Origin: Uloborus plumipes
Lineage: Eukaryota > Arthropoda > Arachnida > Araneae > Uloboridae
Assembly: GCA_038373865.1 (NCBI GenBank)
Contig: JAXGGA010001148.1
Coordinates: forward strand, 62,001 to 126,000
DNA length: 64,000 nucleotides
Direction: 5' to 3'
In this document: piece by piece, positions 1-12,180 of the stretch
Layout: each line of letters begins with the position of its first letter
Numbering within the stretch: the stretch's first letter is position 1
The notes under the pieces: model-generated
What the model was told of the DNA's origin: nothing
The model's input: only the letters and a program-made list of their open reading frames with translations
Databases searched by the model: none
Program-made: the position numbers and the translations under genes

Positions 1-632
1 CTCCTGTAAATTTTAATAGAACAAATTGACATCAACTTTTGAGGTCTATGTCTTTTTTTCTTTGATTTCACGTTGAACGTACACATTTTTAACCTGCAAT
101 ATCCCTTTGATGTAAAGAAAATTGAAATCCAAGATGACCCTTTTGAGATATTACCCTTTGAAATTGAGACAAAATTGAGAAAAAAGAAATTTTACTGGAA
201 TTTCAACTCGCATAATTCAGCAATTATTTGAGCTATCGAGATGCCACTTGTACACCTTTCGGACGAACTATCAGGCTACAAACGAGGAAAGAATTAGCAT
301 CAGAAAGTCATTCTCTCAGCAGATACAAGCTGATAACGTATGATCAAAATTTACCAAAATACAATTTTTTACCAACTTTGGCAGCAAATTGCCAAAAATC
401 TACATTGTATGGAGCTTTTGTTACACAAGTAGGCTATTCTACCCTAAACAGTGATCAGAATCACCAAATTTGAGCCTGATAATCGTCTTAGATCGCGAGC
501 AATAAAAGCACAAACTTGACGATTTGGTCAGTTTTTTCAAGACACGAAAAAGGGGCCTTTTTTCAGTAATTTTTATTGGCTAAACCATAAGGCTTATAGA
601 GCTATAATTTGGCATGATTTCATGCAAGTCTT
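1..632. other. AT-rich sequence without a recognised gene
   Basis: I see no convincing coding region. Short open frames have no recognisable motif. The stretch abuts the large foldback beginning at 633; the other side of that foldback (3602-3690) reads like repeat sequence, so both flanks may belong to an older unidentified repeat. Confidence 0.5.
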
Positions 633-3601
633 ATATGAGCGATTCCATACCAAATCACCGAGAAAAAAAAAAGTTGGTCGCACGACCGACTCGGATTTTT
701 TTTTAATTTGGTACACAGATTAATGGTATAGAGGTATGAAAAAGCCCAAAAGGAAAGTTACCTGCTCCATTTATTTTCTGAGATACATGCCCTCAAAGTT
801 TGTCCGCCATGTCAAAATACTAAAAAAGTGATGTTATTTAATCATTTTTTATAAAAAATCGTACTCATGCAAAATAAAAGTGTTAGATATCTATGGAAAC
901 TAGTTACTCCAGGCATTCTGAAAAAAAATACTAGAACGTTCATAATGAAAATTGCCAAGGTACAGGGCTCTTTGAAGTTGTCACCACAAAAACTTGATTT
1001 TGCAGATTTTGCTAAAATTCAGGCATTTATTACAAAAAAAGGCAAACAAAACCAAAGGTTTTCTCACTTTCTGGTAGTGTACAGGTCCTCCCTGTAAATT
1101 GCTACGCAATAAATTTTTTGGGTTTCTCACTCCTTCTTGGAAATATTTTAGCTTAAAGATAAGCCGTAAGGCAAAAAATGCGTTTTTGGCCATCTTGGCA
1201 GCCATTTTTCTCATAAAGGGGGAGCAGTAGAAACTTTAATTTTTTTTTTAAACAAGCCACTGATATGTTAGCTATTCACAGGAAAAGAGTTTACTTTTGG
1301 TTATTTCTCCCATTAAGAGATATCCTGCTGAGAGTATATGCATGTTTTTCGCGACGACCATATGCTTTTGTTCCCCCTCTCATGGACTTAAAATTAATTA
1401 AACCAAAAAATAATGATATATTTATTATTAGCTGTATTATCTACCCAATATGTCATGAAATTTAATTTATTAAATCATTGAACAATAAATTAGATAATTG
1501 ATGAAAAAAAGAAAAAGTATTTCTCTGATGCCTGAGCATTATGCATTCATAATTATAAAGCACTAAATACTTTCTTGAGAAATTAATTAACATAAATGAG
1601 CTCTAAATATTTATATTATAAGCAATACCCAATCTTGTGATTGGGATACTCCTGTTTTTAATTGAAGAATTTCTTGAATATCACATGAATATCAGGAAAA
1701 TAAATGAGGTCTTTTCGTTTGATGTAGGATATTTTATGACAAATTTCATTTGATGGGCTACTAACTGAGCATGGTGATAAAGAGCTATTAATTTCAGCAT
1801 CGAATTCCATTTTACCTTATTAACAGTTAAATATTTACAAAATAATTAAATAAATAATTTAATATAAAGCCATGCTTGAAGAATTAAAATTAGTGCAACT
1901 AATTTATTCCCATACTGATCTTTACAAAATTGACATGCGTTGAGCACTGATAAGAACTGACAAGAAAAAGTTTACTCACTAAAATATTAGTTCACAGATA
2001 CTATAAAGCATACATTCTATTTTCCACAAAATAATACTGCAACTAAGAACAAGGGTATCCTCCTGTTTATAGCCATCAATCAGGAACATCCAATCACAAG
2101 ATTGGGTATTGCCTATGAGATAAATATTCGAAGCTCCTTTATTTTAATTGGTTTTTCAAGAAATTCTTTAGTACCTACCCCTTTATACCCTTGTTCTTTG
2201 TTGCAGTATTATTTTGTAGAAAATAGAATGTACGCTTTATAGTATCTGTGAACTAGTATTTTAGTGAGTAAACTTATTCTTGTCAGTTCTTATCAGTGCT
2301 TAACACATGTCAGTTTTGTAAAGATCAGTATGGGAATAAATTAGTTGCACTAATTTTAATTCTTCAAGCATGGCTTTATATTAAATTATTTATTTAATTA
2401 TTTTATAAATATTTAACTGTTAATAAGGTAAAATGGAATTCGATGCTGAAATTAATAGCTCTTTATCACCATGCTCAGTTAGTAGCCCATCAAATGAAAT
2501 TTGTCATAAAGTATCCTACATCAAACGAAAAGACCTCATTTATTTTCCTGATATTCATGTGATATTCAAGAAATTCTTCAATTAAAAACAGGAGTATCCC
2601 AATCACAAGATTGGGTACTGCTTATAATATAACTATTTAGAGCTCATTTATGTTAATTAATTTCTCAAGAAAGTATTTAGTGCTTTATAATTATGAATGC
2701 ATAATGCTCAGGCATCAGAGAAATACTTTTTCTTGTTTTCATCAATTATCTACTTTATTGTTCAATGATTTAATAAATTAAATTTCATGACATATTGAGT
2801 AGATAATACAGCTAATAATAAATATATAATTATTTTTTGGTTTAATTAATTTTAAGTCCATGAGAGTGGGAACAAAAGCATATGGTCGTCGCGAAAAACA
2901 TGCATATACTCTCAGCAGGATATCTCTTAATAGGAGAAATAACCAAAAGTAAACTCTTTTCCTGTGAATAGCTAACATATCAGTGGCTTGTTTTAAAAAA
3001 AAATTAAAGTTTCTACTGCTCCCCCTTTATGAGAAAAATGGCTGCCAAGATGGCCAAAAACGCATTTTTTGCCTTATGGCTTATTTTTAAGCTAAAATAT
3101 TTCCAAGAAGGAGTGAGAAACCCAAAAAATTTATTGCGTAGCAATTTACAGGGAGGACCTGTACACTACCAGAAAGTGAGAAAACCTTTGGTTTTGTTTG
3201 CCTTTTTTTGTAATAAATGCCTGAATTTTAGCAAAATCTGCAAAATCAAGTTTTTGTGGTGTCAACTTCAAAGAGCCCTGTACCTTGGCAATTTTCATTA
3301 TGAACGTTCTAGTATTTTTTTTCAGAATGCCTGGAGTAACTAGTTTCCATAGATATCTAACACTTTTATTTTGCATGAGTACGATTTTTTATAAAAAATG
3401 ATTAAATAACATCACTTTTTTAGTATTTTGACGTGGCGGACAAACTTTGAGGGCATGTATCTCAGAAAATAAGTGGAGCAGGTAACTTTCCTTTTGGGCT
3501 TTTTCATACCTCTATACCATCAATCTGTGTACCAAATTTAAAAAAAATCCGAGTCGGTCGTGCGACCCCCATTCGGTGATTTGGTATGGAATCGCTCATA
3601 T
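633..3601. repeat. Giant foldback (inverted-repeat) element
   Basis: The left arm (633-2058) and right arm (2185-3601) are reverse complements along about 1.42 kb, separated by about 126 bp. The outer ends read ATATGAGCGATTCCATACCA on the left and its complement on the right. The arms differ by scattered substitutions and small indels, so they are not a simple mirror artefact. Short frames occur in both arms as mirror copies (66 residues at 1265-1465 plus and 2778-2978 minus; 104 residues at 3029-3343 plus) but show no family motif and I do not call them genes. No clear target-site duplication is visible. It may be a non-autonomous foldback transposon or two inverted copies of one element. 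Confidence 0.85.
2059..2184. repeat. Spacer of the giant foldback, with a third copy of an arm segment
   Basis: The spacer contains a diverged relative of a segment inside both arms. The motif CAATCACAAGATTGGG plus the following text ending in a TTTCTCAAGAAA-like tract occurs in the right arm near 2597-2680, mirrored in the left arm near 1560-1645, and again here near 2095-2175. The centre of the foldback was therefore built from repeated pieces. Confidence 0.6.
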
Positions 3602-5670
3602 GTATATCTAAAAAAAATTTCATCAAAATCGGAGGGGGTCGAGTGGGGATTTTCTTGAAATTTGGGACACTTGACATGGAATGACCCTAATCTTTCTAAA
3701 CTGTCTTTTTATAGGACTACATGTCTTTCATTAAGGTAATATATCAACTTTCAGATCGTTATCGTTACATCATTCTTAATCAGGCTATTCTACAGGAGGT
3801 TTAACCTTGTGGGAAATGCATGCTATGCTGCCGTGGCAAGCACAAAAGTCGTATTTGCAGCTGAACTCAAAGTGAGAAACTGCTATTTTAAATTTTTAGA
3901 CCTCCATATATGTGATTTAGATTCAATTTTTTCTTTTTTTTTTTTTTTTTTTTGTAAAGTACTTCTCTTTATCAAATGACCATAAAACGATATATATAAG
4001 TTAAATATTTTCGACCACATTTTAAATAAAAAGAGCTGACGCGACTTTTATGCGTAAGCTTAGTACTGCAATATGTGCTCCCCATGTTTCCAGTCAGTAC
4101 TAAAGATCAACCATGATGAGATTATATAACAAAATACAGGATTTAGGAAAATTCCAATCGCATGTACTCACTTTCAAAACATTAGCTTGTGAAAATATAT
4201 ATGTGATATAAAGAAGTGTTTACATAGGCCTTAAATTGAGTATGAAAATACACGAACAAAAGAAACTAGTATCGCGCAGTTGAAAGCGTGTCAGGATACC
4301 TACAGAGATGGTTAACAACTAGTTACTCCTACGAGTACTCACCATCGAATACTGCAGTCTCTTGTTGCAAGAAGTATCTCGCTCAAAGAAACAAGGAAAA
4401 AAAATCTGGAACCAACTACATTCAATATATTTTATAATTTCAAATAAAAGAAAGATAATACATGGAACTAACTAAAAGTTTGGAAGTTGAAAATTACCTG
4501 TAGCCCTAAAATCGACTTAAGTATTTAGAGCCAATCAATAAAGAATTCACAAAATGATTTTGCGGATACATTTTCTAGATGTAGAGCATCCGTGGTAATT
4601 TTTCTACCTAACGACAGCACTAAAAAACAAAAGCGGAGTACTTAAGTTAAAGTAATTTTATTTTTACAGGCAAAAGGCCTATTAAAACATTTATACTTTA
4701 ATCACTTTTCCAAGTATAAAGCTACTGAAAACATTAATAAAGAAAATCGGTTCGCTTTACTAATAGACCGTTCAGAGAAAAAGAGGAGAAAAAGCAATAA
4801 TCCTCAAACAAAAAAGCATAATTTGCGTTGCACACATCATCAAGTATTTGAGTTTTAAAGCCCGGATTTTGCGTAAAAAAGGCAATTGCGAAATGTCACA
4901 TGTCTTTAATTAATACGAGAACGAAGCAAAAGCGTTGTAAAAAATAAGTGAAGAGCCTTTTGTGCTAAACAACTTAAAAGCTTCAACCTGTACTTTTTTT
5001 TTCTTTTGAAAAAATATTGTTTGAAGAGGTGCTCTGAGGAGCGAGAGGCACAGGAATTCTTCCTTTGCTTAAGAACAAGTGTGTGTGTTAAAAATACTTA
5101 AATTCTTTACTCAATAATTATAGTTCAAGCTAAGTTGTGTTTCTTTTCTTTTTTTAATTTCTAAAGAAATCGGGTTTTTTTTCCTTTTTCTTCCTTTATC
5201 GCTTGAATAAAGAAAGCAAAAATATTTTTTTTCCCTAGTTAGCAGATTTGGAGTATGATACAAATGTTTTACAGTACATTTCTGTGTATTTTTAAACAAA
5301 CACATGTTTTTTTTTCCTTCATTGTCGTTATTTCAAGGGGCATTAGTTAATGTCTATAGATTAAAACTGCGAAGAGTTCGCTATCACTCCGTTTAGCCCT
5401 CATGGGTCCCTCCCATTTCGGTTACACTCAAGACACTTGGGTCATAAATGACCCCAATATTCCCTTTAATTAATTTATTATGATTATTGAATATCACATG
5501 CATTTTTTAAGTTCACACACTTTTTAATGATAAAAAAATAAATATAAAAACACACAAACAAAGTGAAATTTTGTTTGTGCATTAAAAATAATAATGTTGG
5601 AGCAAATCTTACAATAACTGTAGATTTATTTACAACTGTTACAGACCTAAAATAAATAATTTTTGCAAAT

Positions 5671-5673
<3 letters not shown>
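3602..5673. other. No gene recognised
   Basis: AT-rich sequence with homopolymer T and A runs. The segment just right of the foldback, about 3602-3690, contains TTTCATCAAAATCGG, a phrase typical of arthropod interspersed repeats. The 64-codon open frame near 5111-5305 (minus) is lysine-rich low-complexity translation without a motif. Confidence 0.5.
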
Positions 5674-5719
<46 letters not shown>

Positions 5720-5720
5720 C

Positions 5721-5754
<34 letters not shown>

Positions 5755-5867
5755 CTCTCTCCTCCACTCTCCTCTCTCTCTCTCTCTCTCCTCTCCTCTC
5801 CTCCTCTCTCCCTCCCTCTCTCCTCCTCTCCTCCCCTCCCTCCTCACCTCCCTCCTCCCCCTTCCGA
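5674..5867. repeat. CT-rich microsatellite, interrupted
   Basis: About 190 bp of CT dinucleotides interrupted by CCT and CTCC units. It creates long artificial open frames on both strands (Ser/Leu on plus, Arg/Glu on minus), which I reject as genes. Confidence 0.97.
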
Positions 5868-6140
5868 TCAACTTTCCCGATGAAAATAAGCCGAGCATCC
5901 AAATTTGATCCCAAATTCATCGGCTCTGCACTGCTCTGCACATACTGCACTGCTCGCAAATTGCTCCAAATCACATCGTATTTCGAGAAAAACTCATCGA
6001 ATTTTGCTGCTCGGATTCTGTTTGGCCGATGAGACATATTGGAGCAATTCCCGATGAGAACTCATCGAATCCGATCGTCGGCCGATGAGAATTTCACCGG
6101 GTTTCGATGAATGGCCGATCATCAGCCGATGAGATTATGC
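5868..6140. repeat. Region with repeated CCGATGA / TCATCGG motifs
   Basis: Immediately after the CT tract, the words CCGATGAG, TCATCGG and TCATCGAA recur in both orientations, for example near 5917, 5992, 6026, 6048, 6082 and 6128. The density suggests a short interspersed element or a MITE with subterminal repeats. No coding potential is recognised. Confidence 0.45.
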
Positions 6141-6272
6141 TGCTAGGGATAGCTGTTAAACACTACGAAAAGATTGGGTGCTCCATTGCCTTGGGAGGTT
6201 GAATTTCTTTATTTGTTTACAGATAAGACAGCACAAGAAAGAATTGCTGCAGGAAGAGAAGAAGTAATATCC

Positions 6273-6343
6273 AGGGCGCGGGTGGGAATTGAACCCAAGA
6301 CCTCTGGCATTTTAGCGAAGTTTCTACCACAGAACCAAGAAAG
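6273..6343 (-). repeat. tRNA-derived relic (SINE head or tRNA pseudogene)
   Basis: On the minus strand there is a good pol III B box within GGGTTCAATTCCCACC (about 6281-6296) and, about 35 bases upstream, a tRNA-like A-box region TGGTTCTGTGGTAGAA (about 6322-6337). The acceptor ends do not pair and the D arm is degraded, so this is not a functional tRNA. A tRNA-derived SINE remnant is the simplest reading. Confidence 0.45.
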
Positions 6344-6864
6344 CTCACTCATTACCGTTGCTTTTGAGGACACAATACAATATTGCACTTCTCAACTTTC
6401 CAATTTACCGGCTCTCGTTACAAGTAAAAATTCTTATCACACCTTTCAAAAGATAACCATCGTTATTGCTACTTTAAAGCGTACGTTATTGTTCAGTCCA
6501 TTTGAACATATGAGGCATTTTTACGCAAATATTTATGCTTTCTTCCCGCCATTCTAGACTTCATATTAATTGTGATTATTGAAATATAAGGAACCATCAA
6601 GTATCACAATATGAAGTATCAGCGTATTCTAGTAAGCGGGATATTCCATTATCCGGAATCAAAATAATGCATTATAATGGTTTGGTACGTTGAAAATATA
6701 TTACATTAGGCGGGATATTCTTCTAACCAATTTTATAATAAGCAGGCTCGGCTGTATAAGTACCTATTTATCTCTTTATATTTATCAGTATGTATTTAAC
6801 TATATAAGTAATTTACACTTACACACAAAACTTCATGTTATTCACCATGTGATTTATGGATATA

Positions 6865-7495
6865 CACTGCAAAAAACGAACTGCTGTTTTTACAGTATAA
6901 TACTGGCAGCCGAGATTCCAATTTAGCACTGTAAAATTAACAGTAATAAACTGTAAAACTAGCAGTTTTACAGTTTCTTACTGTAAAGTTAGGAATGTTA
7001 CAGTTTATTGCCGTAAAATTTAGCTGTATTTTACTGTAAAAATAACTATATAATACTGGCAACAGAGGTTCCAGTTTGTAAAAACACGGTAATAAACTGA
7101 CAAATTAGCAATTTTACAGCTTATTGCTGTAAAATTAGTAATACTGTCGGCCCCGCTTAAACGAATACTGTTGGTTCCAAGAAATATTATTCGATAAAGC
7201 GGGGTATTTGATTAAGCGGGGATCTTTAACCTTACGTCTATGACATGGGTTCCGTGATATTTTATTCGTATAAGCGGGGTATTCGTTTATCCGTTACCCG
7301 ATTAAGCGGGGACGACAGTGTTACAGTTTAGTACTGTAAAAGTAGAAATTTTACAGTTTATTACTGTAAAATTAGAAATTTTTACAGTTTGTTATAATTA
7401 TTACAGTTATTATATTACAGTTATTGTATTATTATTACAGTTTATTATATTACTATAAAATTAGCTGTATTATACAGCATTCATTTTTTACAGTG
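6865..7495. mobile_element. TA-flanked MITE with CACTGCAAAAAA ends and internal repeats
   Basis: Ends are CACTGCAAAAAA on the left and TTTTTTACAGTG on the right, flanked by TA. The interior is a run of degenerate units around TTACTGTAAAATTAG and its complement. A second, shorter copy lies at 35878-36171. The TA duplication suggests a Tc1/mariner-type donor. It is interrupted by another element at 7143-7319. No coding sequence. Confidence 0.7.
7143..7319. mobile_element. Nested short inverted-repeat element (possibly pogo/Tigger-like)
   Basis: Left end ACTGTCGGCCCCGCTTAA and right end TTAAGCGGGGACGACAGT are inverted repeats with one mismatch. Internal CGCTTAA / TTAAGCGGGG words recur, as in pogo/Tigger-derived MITEs. 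It sits inside the ACTGTAAAA repeat array of the surrounding MITE, so it inserted later. Confidence 0.6.
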
Positions 7496-8817
7496 TAGGA
7501 TTACAGTGTAAGAAACCAGATGATTTGTTACAGGATGTATTTTTCATTAACCGTCTAAAAAAAAGAAAAAATCTGGAACCAACTACCTCTAAGGAATTCC
7601 ATAATTTGAAATACAAGAAATAGAGAAAGAAGAACAGTATTTCACGACCGAATTCCAACACTTCATTGAGCAGCGAACCTCACAAACGATAGAAACCAAA
7701 CCAAGAAGAGCAGCCGATAAAGTTGGAATCCGCAGTAAATCACACCGCGTCAAATATTTGCTCTCCTGCTCCTATTTATTTGTTGTCCTGCTCGTTGCTA
7801 AAGTTTATCGGACCTACATTTCTCAGAATGTAATACGCTCAAATTCTCAGAAAGTTAAACAGAATTCCCTCCAACTTTCTTGCCGCAAAATTTATTACAG
7901 TCTCTGGCTGAGATATCGGCTGCAGGTAGTTTAAACAAATTGAAGCGTGGGTTTAAAGTTGAAATTAAAGCCAGGGAGAAAATTGTTTCATTTTCGTCTC
8001 GTTGGAAGACAAATGTTTTGCAGTAAAAGGGTCGCTTTAATTTGAATTTTTCTGAAATTAAATTGTTAATTAAAATGTTTGTTACATTGCTGAGGTTGTG
8101 AATCTGTAAAAACAATGCATTTCAGACTCATTTGTTATTAATATTTCAAGATACTTCTTTAAATCATGTGATGTTGTATAGCTTTACTTTTAGCGATTAC
8201 GCTTTATTTTCTTTCCATTAAAAAATATTGTAAACGAGTGTTGTATTACAACAGGAAACAGTACTTAGTTGAATGAATAGTTCTAACAGGAACCTTAAAC
8301 GTTAAAGCCGTTTTTAGGGGAAAATTATTTTTAGAACATTTTTGTTTGAAGATCAGAAAATGTTACAGATCAAAATTGCGAATGAAAACTGTCGTTGCCT
8401 TGATTCACAAGTATATAGAGCTGGCTATTTTTTACATGAAATTTAAAAAATGGAACGCATACGTCCATTTCTTCAAAGGTAAACTGAAGGAAACTCAAAT
8501 GTCATTTTTATAAGTCTCTAACCGTTGTTAAACCTTCTGTCAACCTATTTCACAACAAAGTCTATTTTATTAAAGAAAACATTCTTATTATTCGCTTCGT
8601 TTGTATGTACCATAAAATGGGGTGAATCGGTACATTTTTCCACTCTAAACATAAAGAAGAGTTATTAAAATTCACAGAAAATAAGTTGAAATTAACACAG
8701 AAAAAGAGATATTATTTTAGTTTAGCTCTATTATAGACTCTTGCCCAATAAACTAAGTTTCAGCTCGCGGTATAAGAAACACAACCTGTTCCTCTCTCAG
8801 TTACATTTTATTTCTCA
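7496..8817. other. No gene recognised
   Basis: AT-rich DNA. The 86-codon frame near 7855-8115 (minus) has no motif or recognisable relative. Nothing else is supported. Confidence 0.5.
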
Positions 8818-8850
8818 CTAGCTACTTGGCCCGGATCTGCACGGGATCTA
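8818..8850 (-). mobile_element. Helitron-like 3' terminus
   Basis: On the minus strand the sequence runs through CCCGTGCAGATCCGGG, a short GC hairpin, and then ends in CTAG followed by T. That is the usual Helitron 3' layout: hairpin, about 10 bases, CTRR, insertion between A and T. I could not find the matching 5' end, so the element length is unknown. Confidence 0.45.
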
Positions 8851-9275
8851 TCTTGAGGAAAAATGTTATGTCTAGTAACGCGTGTGTCTAAAAGTCCCAA
8901 CTAAATTAAAGTAAATAGTTTGCTAGAACGCAGTACGAAAAATTAATCAATCGCCAAAAAAAAATTTTAATCCGGCCGTTACATGAAAAGCCTAAAGCAA
9001 AAGCAAGAATTTTATTTGTTTATGTTCAAGAAAAAATGGCAACACCTTTTTCTCATTAATAATTTATTTCACCTTAGGGTCAGGTGGGGGAAAGTGGGGC
9101 TAAAATCGAGCTTTTTTTAGAAACGGTCTCAAATTTACATGATTAAGTTTATTTTAAGGAAACTTTTGATGCATTTTATATACATTGGGTTCATATAGAT
9201 TAAGTATGAGGCAGAACCATTTTATTTTGTTAGATTATTTTCTCTCAGTAAAACAATTAAAACATCATGTGTTGA

Positions 9276-9314
9276 TAGCCCCACTTTCCCCCATGGTGGG
9301 GGAAAGTGGGGCTA
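9276..9314. repeat. Palindrome at a junction of two MITE ends
   Basis: Eighteen-base arms (9276-9293 and 9297-9314), built on TAGCCCCACTTTCCCCCA and its complement, are separated by three bases. The two arms match the terminal sequence of the family at 9077, so this looks like two MITE ends placed back to back. Confidence 0.8.
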
Positions 9315-9533
9315 GTTCAGAAATTAGTGTAAATTTTAATAAAAATGTGTAAATATTGATTTTGATACAAGTATACAATGAAATTAAAATACCTTAATTT
9401 CATTCAAAGGTACAAATGCACTGAAAATACTTTTTTTTAGATGTTATATAATGATTGAAAAAATGTCAGTTTTTTTCTTTTTACTATTATTCACAACACT
9501 GAAAAATTCTAGAATTCTAATGTGTTCGAAAAC

Positions 9534-9649
9534 ACGCCAAATGTCGCCAAGCTTGGCGACACTTGGTTATTTTTCGCCAAATTTGGCGACAAAAATAAGT
9601 CGCCAAAAGTGATGCCAATTTGGCGATATCTTGTCAATTTCTCGCCAAT
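9534..9649. repeat. Cluster of TCGCCAA / TTGGCGA motifs
   Basis: Within about 115 bases CGCCAA or TTGGCG occurs at least eight times in both orientations, including AAGCTTGGCGACA and CGCCAAATTTGGCGAC. The same motif is dense at 15726-15805 (direct units) and 62330-62490 with its mirror at 63170-63320. Confidence 0.8.
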
Positions 9650-10148
9650 CCCACAGACTCCCATGTTGAACTAATGACAAAGCAGGAAAAACAGCAAGCA
9701 AGTAAAATTTAGCATGTAAATTAGCAGCAAAAGAGCCAATTTTAGCAAAATAATAAAAAATAAGGACATAAAATCATTAAAAAAGCACCAATTTACTTAA
9801 TATGTGACGTAATCGTAAACCCTCAGGAAAGTTTGGCTATAGACCCACTTTACCCCACCTCAGAAGACACCTCACAATAAATAGTATTATAAACTTATTT
9901 TTTATTTTGTTATATAGAGCTGATCCTTAGATGTTCTAGTACAAGTCTATACCCAAATTAGTAGCATTTGCCTGTGAATAATGATTCTAGAGGAAAGTTA
10001 ATAAACACCTAACTCTTACATATCGCATTCAATGAGCATAAAAAAATGCTTTGTAAGTATTTAATTTGCTTAGAACGTTCTAAAACTAACAAAAGTATTC
10101 GCTACCATCTCAATTTATGTCTTTAAACTAGCTGTCGTGGCCGTCACG

Positions 10149-11341
10149 AAACTTTCTTCTATATCTATCTTATGAATTCCGGTTACAAAATAAAATACGT
10201 ACTCCCCCGAGTAATAGGAGACAGCTACAATTTCCCAATTATCGTAATAACCCTGCAAATTCAGAATCAATGAGCGAAATTGGAAATCATTGCAAAAGCC
10301 TTGTTTAGATTAATTGCAAACATTTTATTTGTTAGTAAAAAGAAATTGGCAACAGTTAAAAATTTCAAATCATTGAAAGTTTTCAGCTGTTTTGATAATT
10401 AAATAGCGTGAAAGCGATTTTTTAATGAATTCATTTTTCGCATTGTTGACTAAGCGCAAAAATCACCCTACCCTCCTCCTGGAGCGATTGGCGCCAAAAT
10501 TGAATCGATGCTTGCTTCCATATTGGGTTAGTGTTATTCCAAATTTCATTCAAATCGCAGCAATATTTCCCGAGATACAGTAGGTGCAATGACAAAATAA
10601 GCACTTTTGATTGCTCCACCCCCCTTTGAGATATTGACACACAAATTGAATCAGCACCTGTACTCAATAGGGTCTACCTATAGACCAATTTTCGTTTGAT
10701 TCCGCCGGTTACTTCCTGAGATATAGCAGTCACCCTCGCGCAGAACACGTGCGATTGCTCCACCCCCCTTCGAGATATTGACAAACAAAATGAATCAGCA
10801 CCTGTACTCAATAGGGTCTACCTATGGACCAATTTTCGTTTGATTCCGCCGGTTACTTCCTGAGATTTAGCAGTCACCCTCGTGCAGAACACGTGCGATT
10901 GCTCCACCCCCTTCAAGATATTGACAAACAAATTGAATCAGCACCTGTACTCAGTAGGGTCTACGTATGGACCAATTTTCGTTTGATTCCGCCGGTTACT
11001 TCCTGAGATATAGCAATCACCCCCGTGCAGAACACGTGCGATTGCTCCACCCCCCTTGGAGGAATTCGCTAAAAAAAGTCAGGTGCACCAGTTCACATGG
11101 TGGTACATATGTGCAAAAATTTTTGTTCGATTTCATTCAGTAGTTTTTGCTCTAGCGCGGCCACAAAAACTGGTCACACACATACAGACTCACACACACA
11201 CAGACAGACAGACAGACATTTTCCAAAAATGGTCGAAATGGACTCAGCGCACCTCAAAACGTGCAAATCCGTCAAAATTCGACATTCGAAAATTTTCACG
11301 AAACCAATACTTTCTTCTATATATTAGATATAGAAGAAAGT
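10149..11341 (+). mobile_element. Helentron-like non-autonomous element with terminal hairpin (family 1)
   Basis: The 3' end is a hairpin with 14-base arms (11309-11322 and 11328-11341, arm ACTTTCTTCTATAT) preceded by CCAAT. The same half-arm, ACTTTCTTCTATATCTAT, occurs near the 5' side at 10151, so the 5' subterminal sequence is inverted relative to the 3' hairpin arm. Between them are three tandem units of about 144 bp and a CACACA/GACAGACA tract. This architecture (subterminal inverted repeat, central tandem repeats, 3' hairpin) is that of Helentron-associated elements such as DINE-1. The family assignment is inference. Confidence 0.5.
10609..11039 (+). repeat. Three tandem units of about 144 bp
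   Basis: Units begin with GATTGCTCCACCCCC at 10609, 10753 and 10897, with a fourth partial start at 11040. Spacing is 144, 144 and 143 bp. Units differ by a few substitutions. Each contains CACGTGCGATTGCTCC around the junction and TTCGTTTGATTCCGCCGG in the middle. An open frame runs across two units (10824-11006) but merely repeats the unit translation. Confidence 0.92.
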
Positions 11342-11441
11342 AAAAAGGATTAACAAAATATTTAAATTAGAAAAGAGAAAATGGGTGTTTTTCAAAATAG
11401 CCCCACTTTCCCCCATAGACCCACTTTCCCCCACCTGACCC

Positions 11442-11790
11442 TATTTAATTTCTTTCACGCTCCGTGCAGACGATTTTTATAAATCCAATTTAAAATGGAA
11501 TTTTTCCAAATTTAAAATACCCACATCTTTCTTCAGGGTGGAGATATCGATTAGTGGTTTTGGAAACCTTTGGAAAGAAACTTTCCTAAAAGGTATTTTT
11601 TGCGTTTTTCCGAATGAGACCAAGATCGAGAGGAACCGATAAGTATTTAGCTAGATAGAGCCATTTTGAAGTCTTTTATTCGAAATACTTTTTTCCCACT
11701 CAAAAACCACCCTATGATCCTTCCTGGGTGCTCAAATATCTCCATGCCAAATTTCGTCCAGATCCGACGTAAACTGTGGATTTGTATAAG

Positions 11791-11841
<51 letters not shown>

Positions 11842-12180
11842 CATATATATATATTCATTGTTTTATTTTTATGGATTAAGTTATTCTGCTAGCAGGAAGA
11901 ACTTTTCAAAGTCATTTCTAGTACACATTTTTGTTTGAGAATTGATCAACTTTAATACAGCCCTTTAATTGAAAGGACAAGTGGATAAAGGTGATATATG
12001 ACAATTTTTTTAAATTTCTATAAAAAGCTTTCAAAAACAAATGTTTTTTTAATGAATTTTTCTCAACGGGTAAAACGGGATCATATTCTTAGTTACCAAC
12101 CATTTCCGTGACTAAAGGGACACTGATGGACTTGTCCCCTTCATCCATAGTAACAAGAAGTTCTGTCAAGAACTAAACGA
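11442..12180. other. Repeat tail and unrecognised AT-rich DNA
   Basis: The stretch 11640-11854 contains CCAAATTTCGTCCAGATCCG followed by a CA then TA microsatellite. That is the usual 3' tail of an arthropod LINE or SINE, but no coding part is present. The rest shows nothing I can name. Confidence 0.45.
11793..11854. repeat. CA and TA microsatellite
   Basis: About 35 bases of CA repeats lead directly into about 27 bases of TA repeats. Both-strand open frames crossing it are artefacts. Confidence 0.97.

Larger units (their letters stand above)
9077..11441. mobile_element. Composite region bounded by GGGTCAGGTGGGGGAAAGTG inverted ends
   Basis: The left boundary GGGTCAGGTGGGGGAAAGTG is mirrored at 11420-11441 and both are flanked by TA. 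Related ends also occur at 9276-9314 and near 9840, and again near 11400. This means several copies of one MITE family lie in series, or one long element has been broken by insertions. The stretch also contains the TTGGCGA cluster and the hairpin-ended element at 10149-11341. Confidence 0.6.

Noticed and set aside
1265..3376. Mirror-image open frames in the large foldback (66, 76 and 104 residues)
   Set aside because: They are repeated only because the arms are repeated; no motif, no conserved start context, and several substitutions change residues freely.
5639..6037. 132-codon Arg/Glu-rich minus-strand frame
   Set aside because: It is the translation of a CT microsatellite; all three frames on both strands stay open for the same reason.
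6273..6343. Functional tRNA gene
   Set aside because: A and B boxes are recognisable but the acceptor stem does not pair and the D arm is degraded.
10824..11006. 60-codon frame with repeated DQFSFDSAGYF-like text
   Set aside because: It follows the 144-bp tandem unit; repetition without purifying pattern, no homologue recognised.
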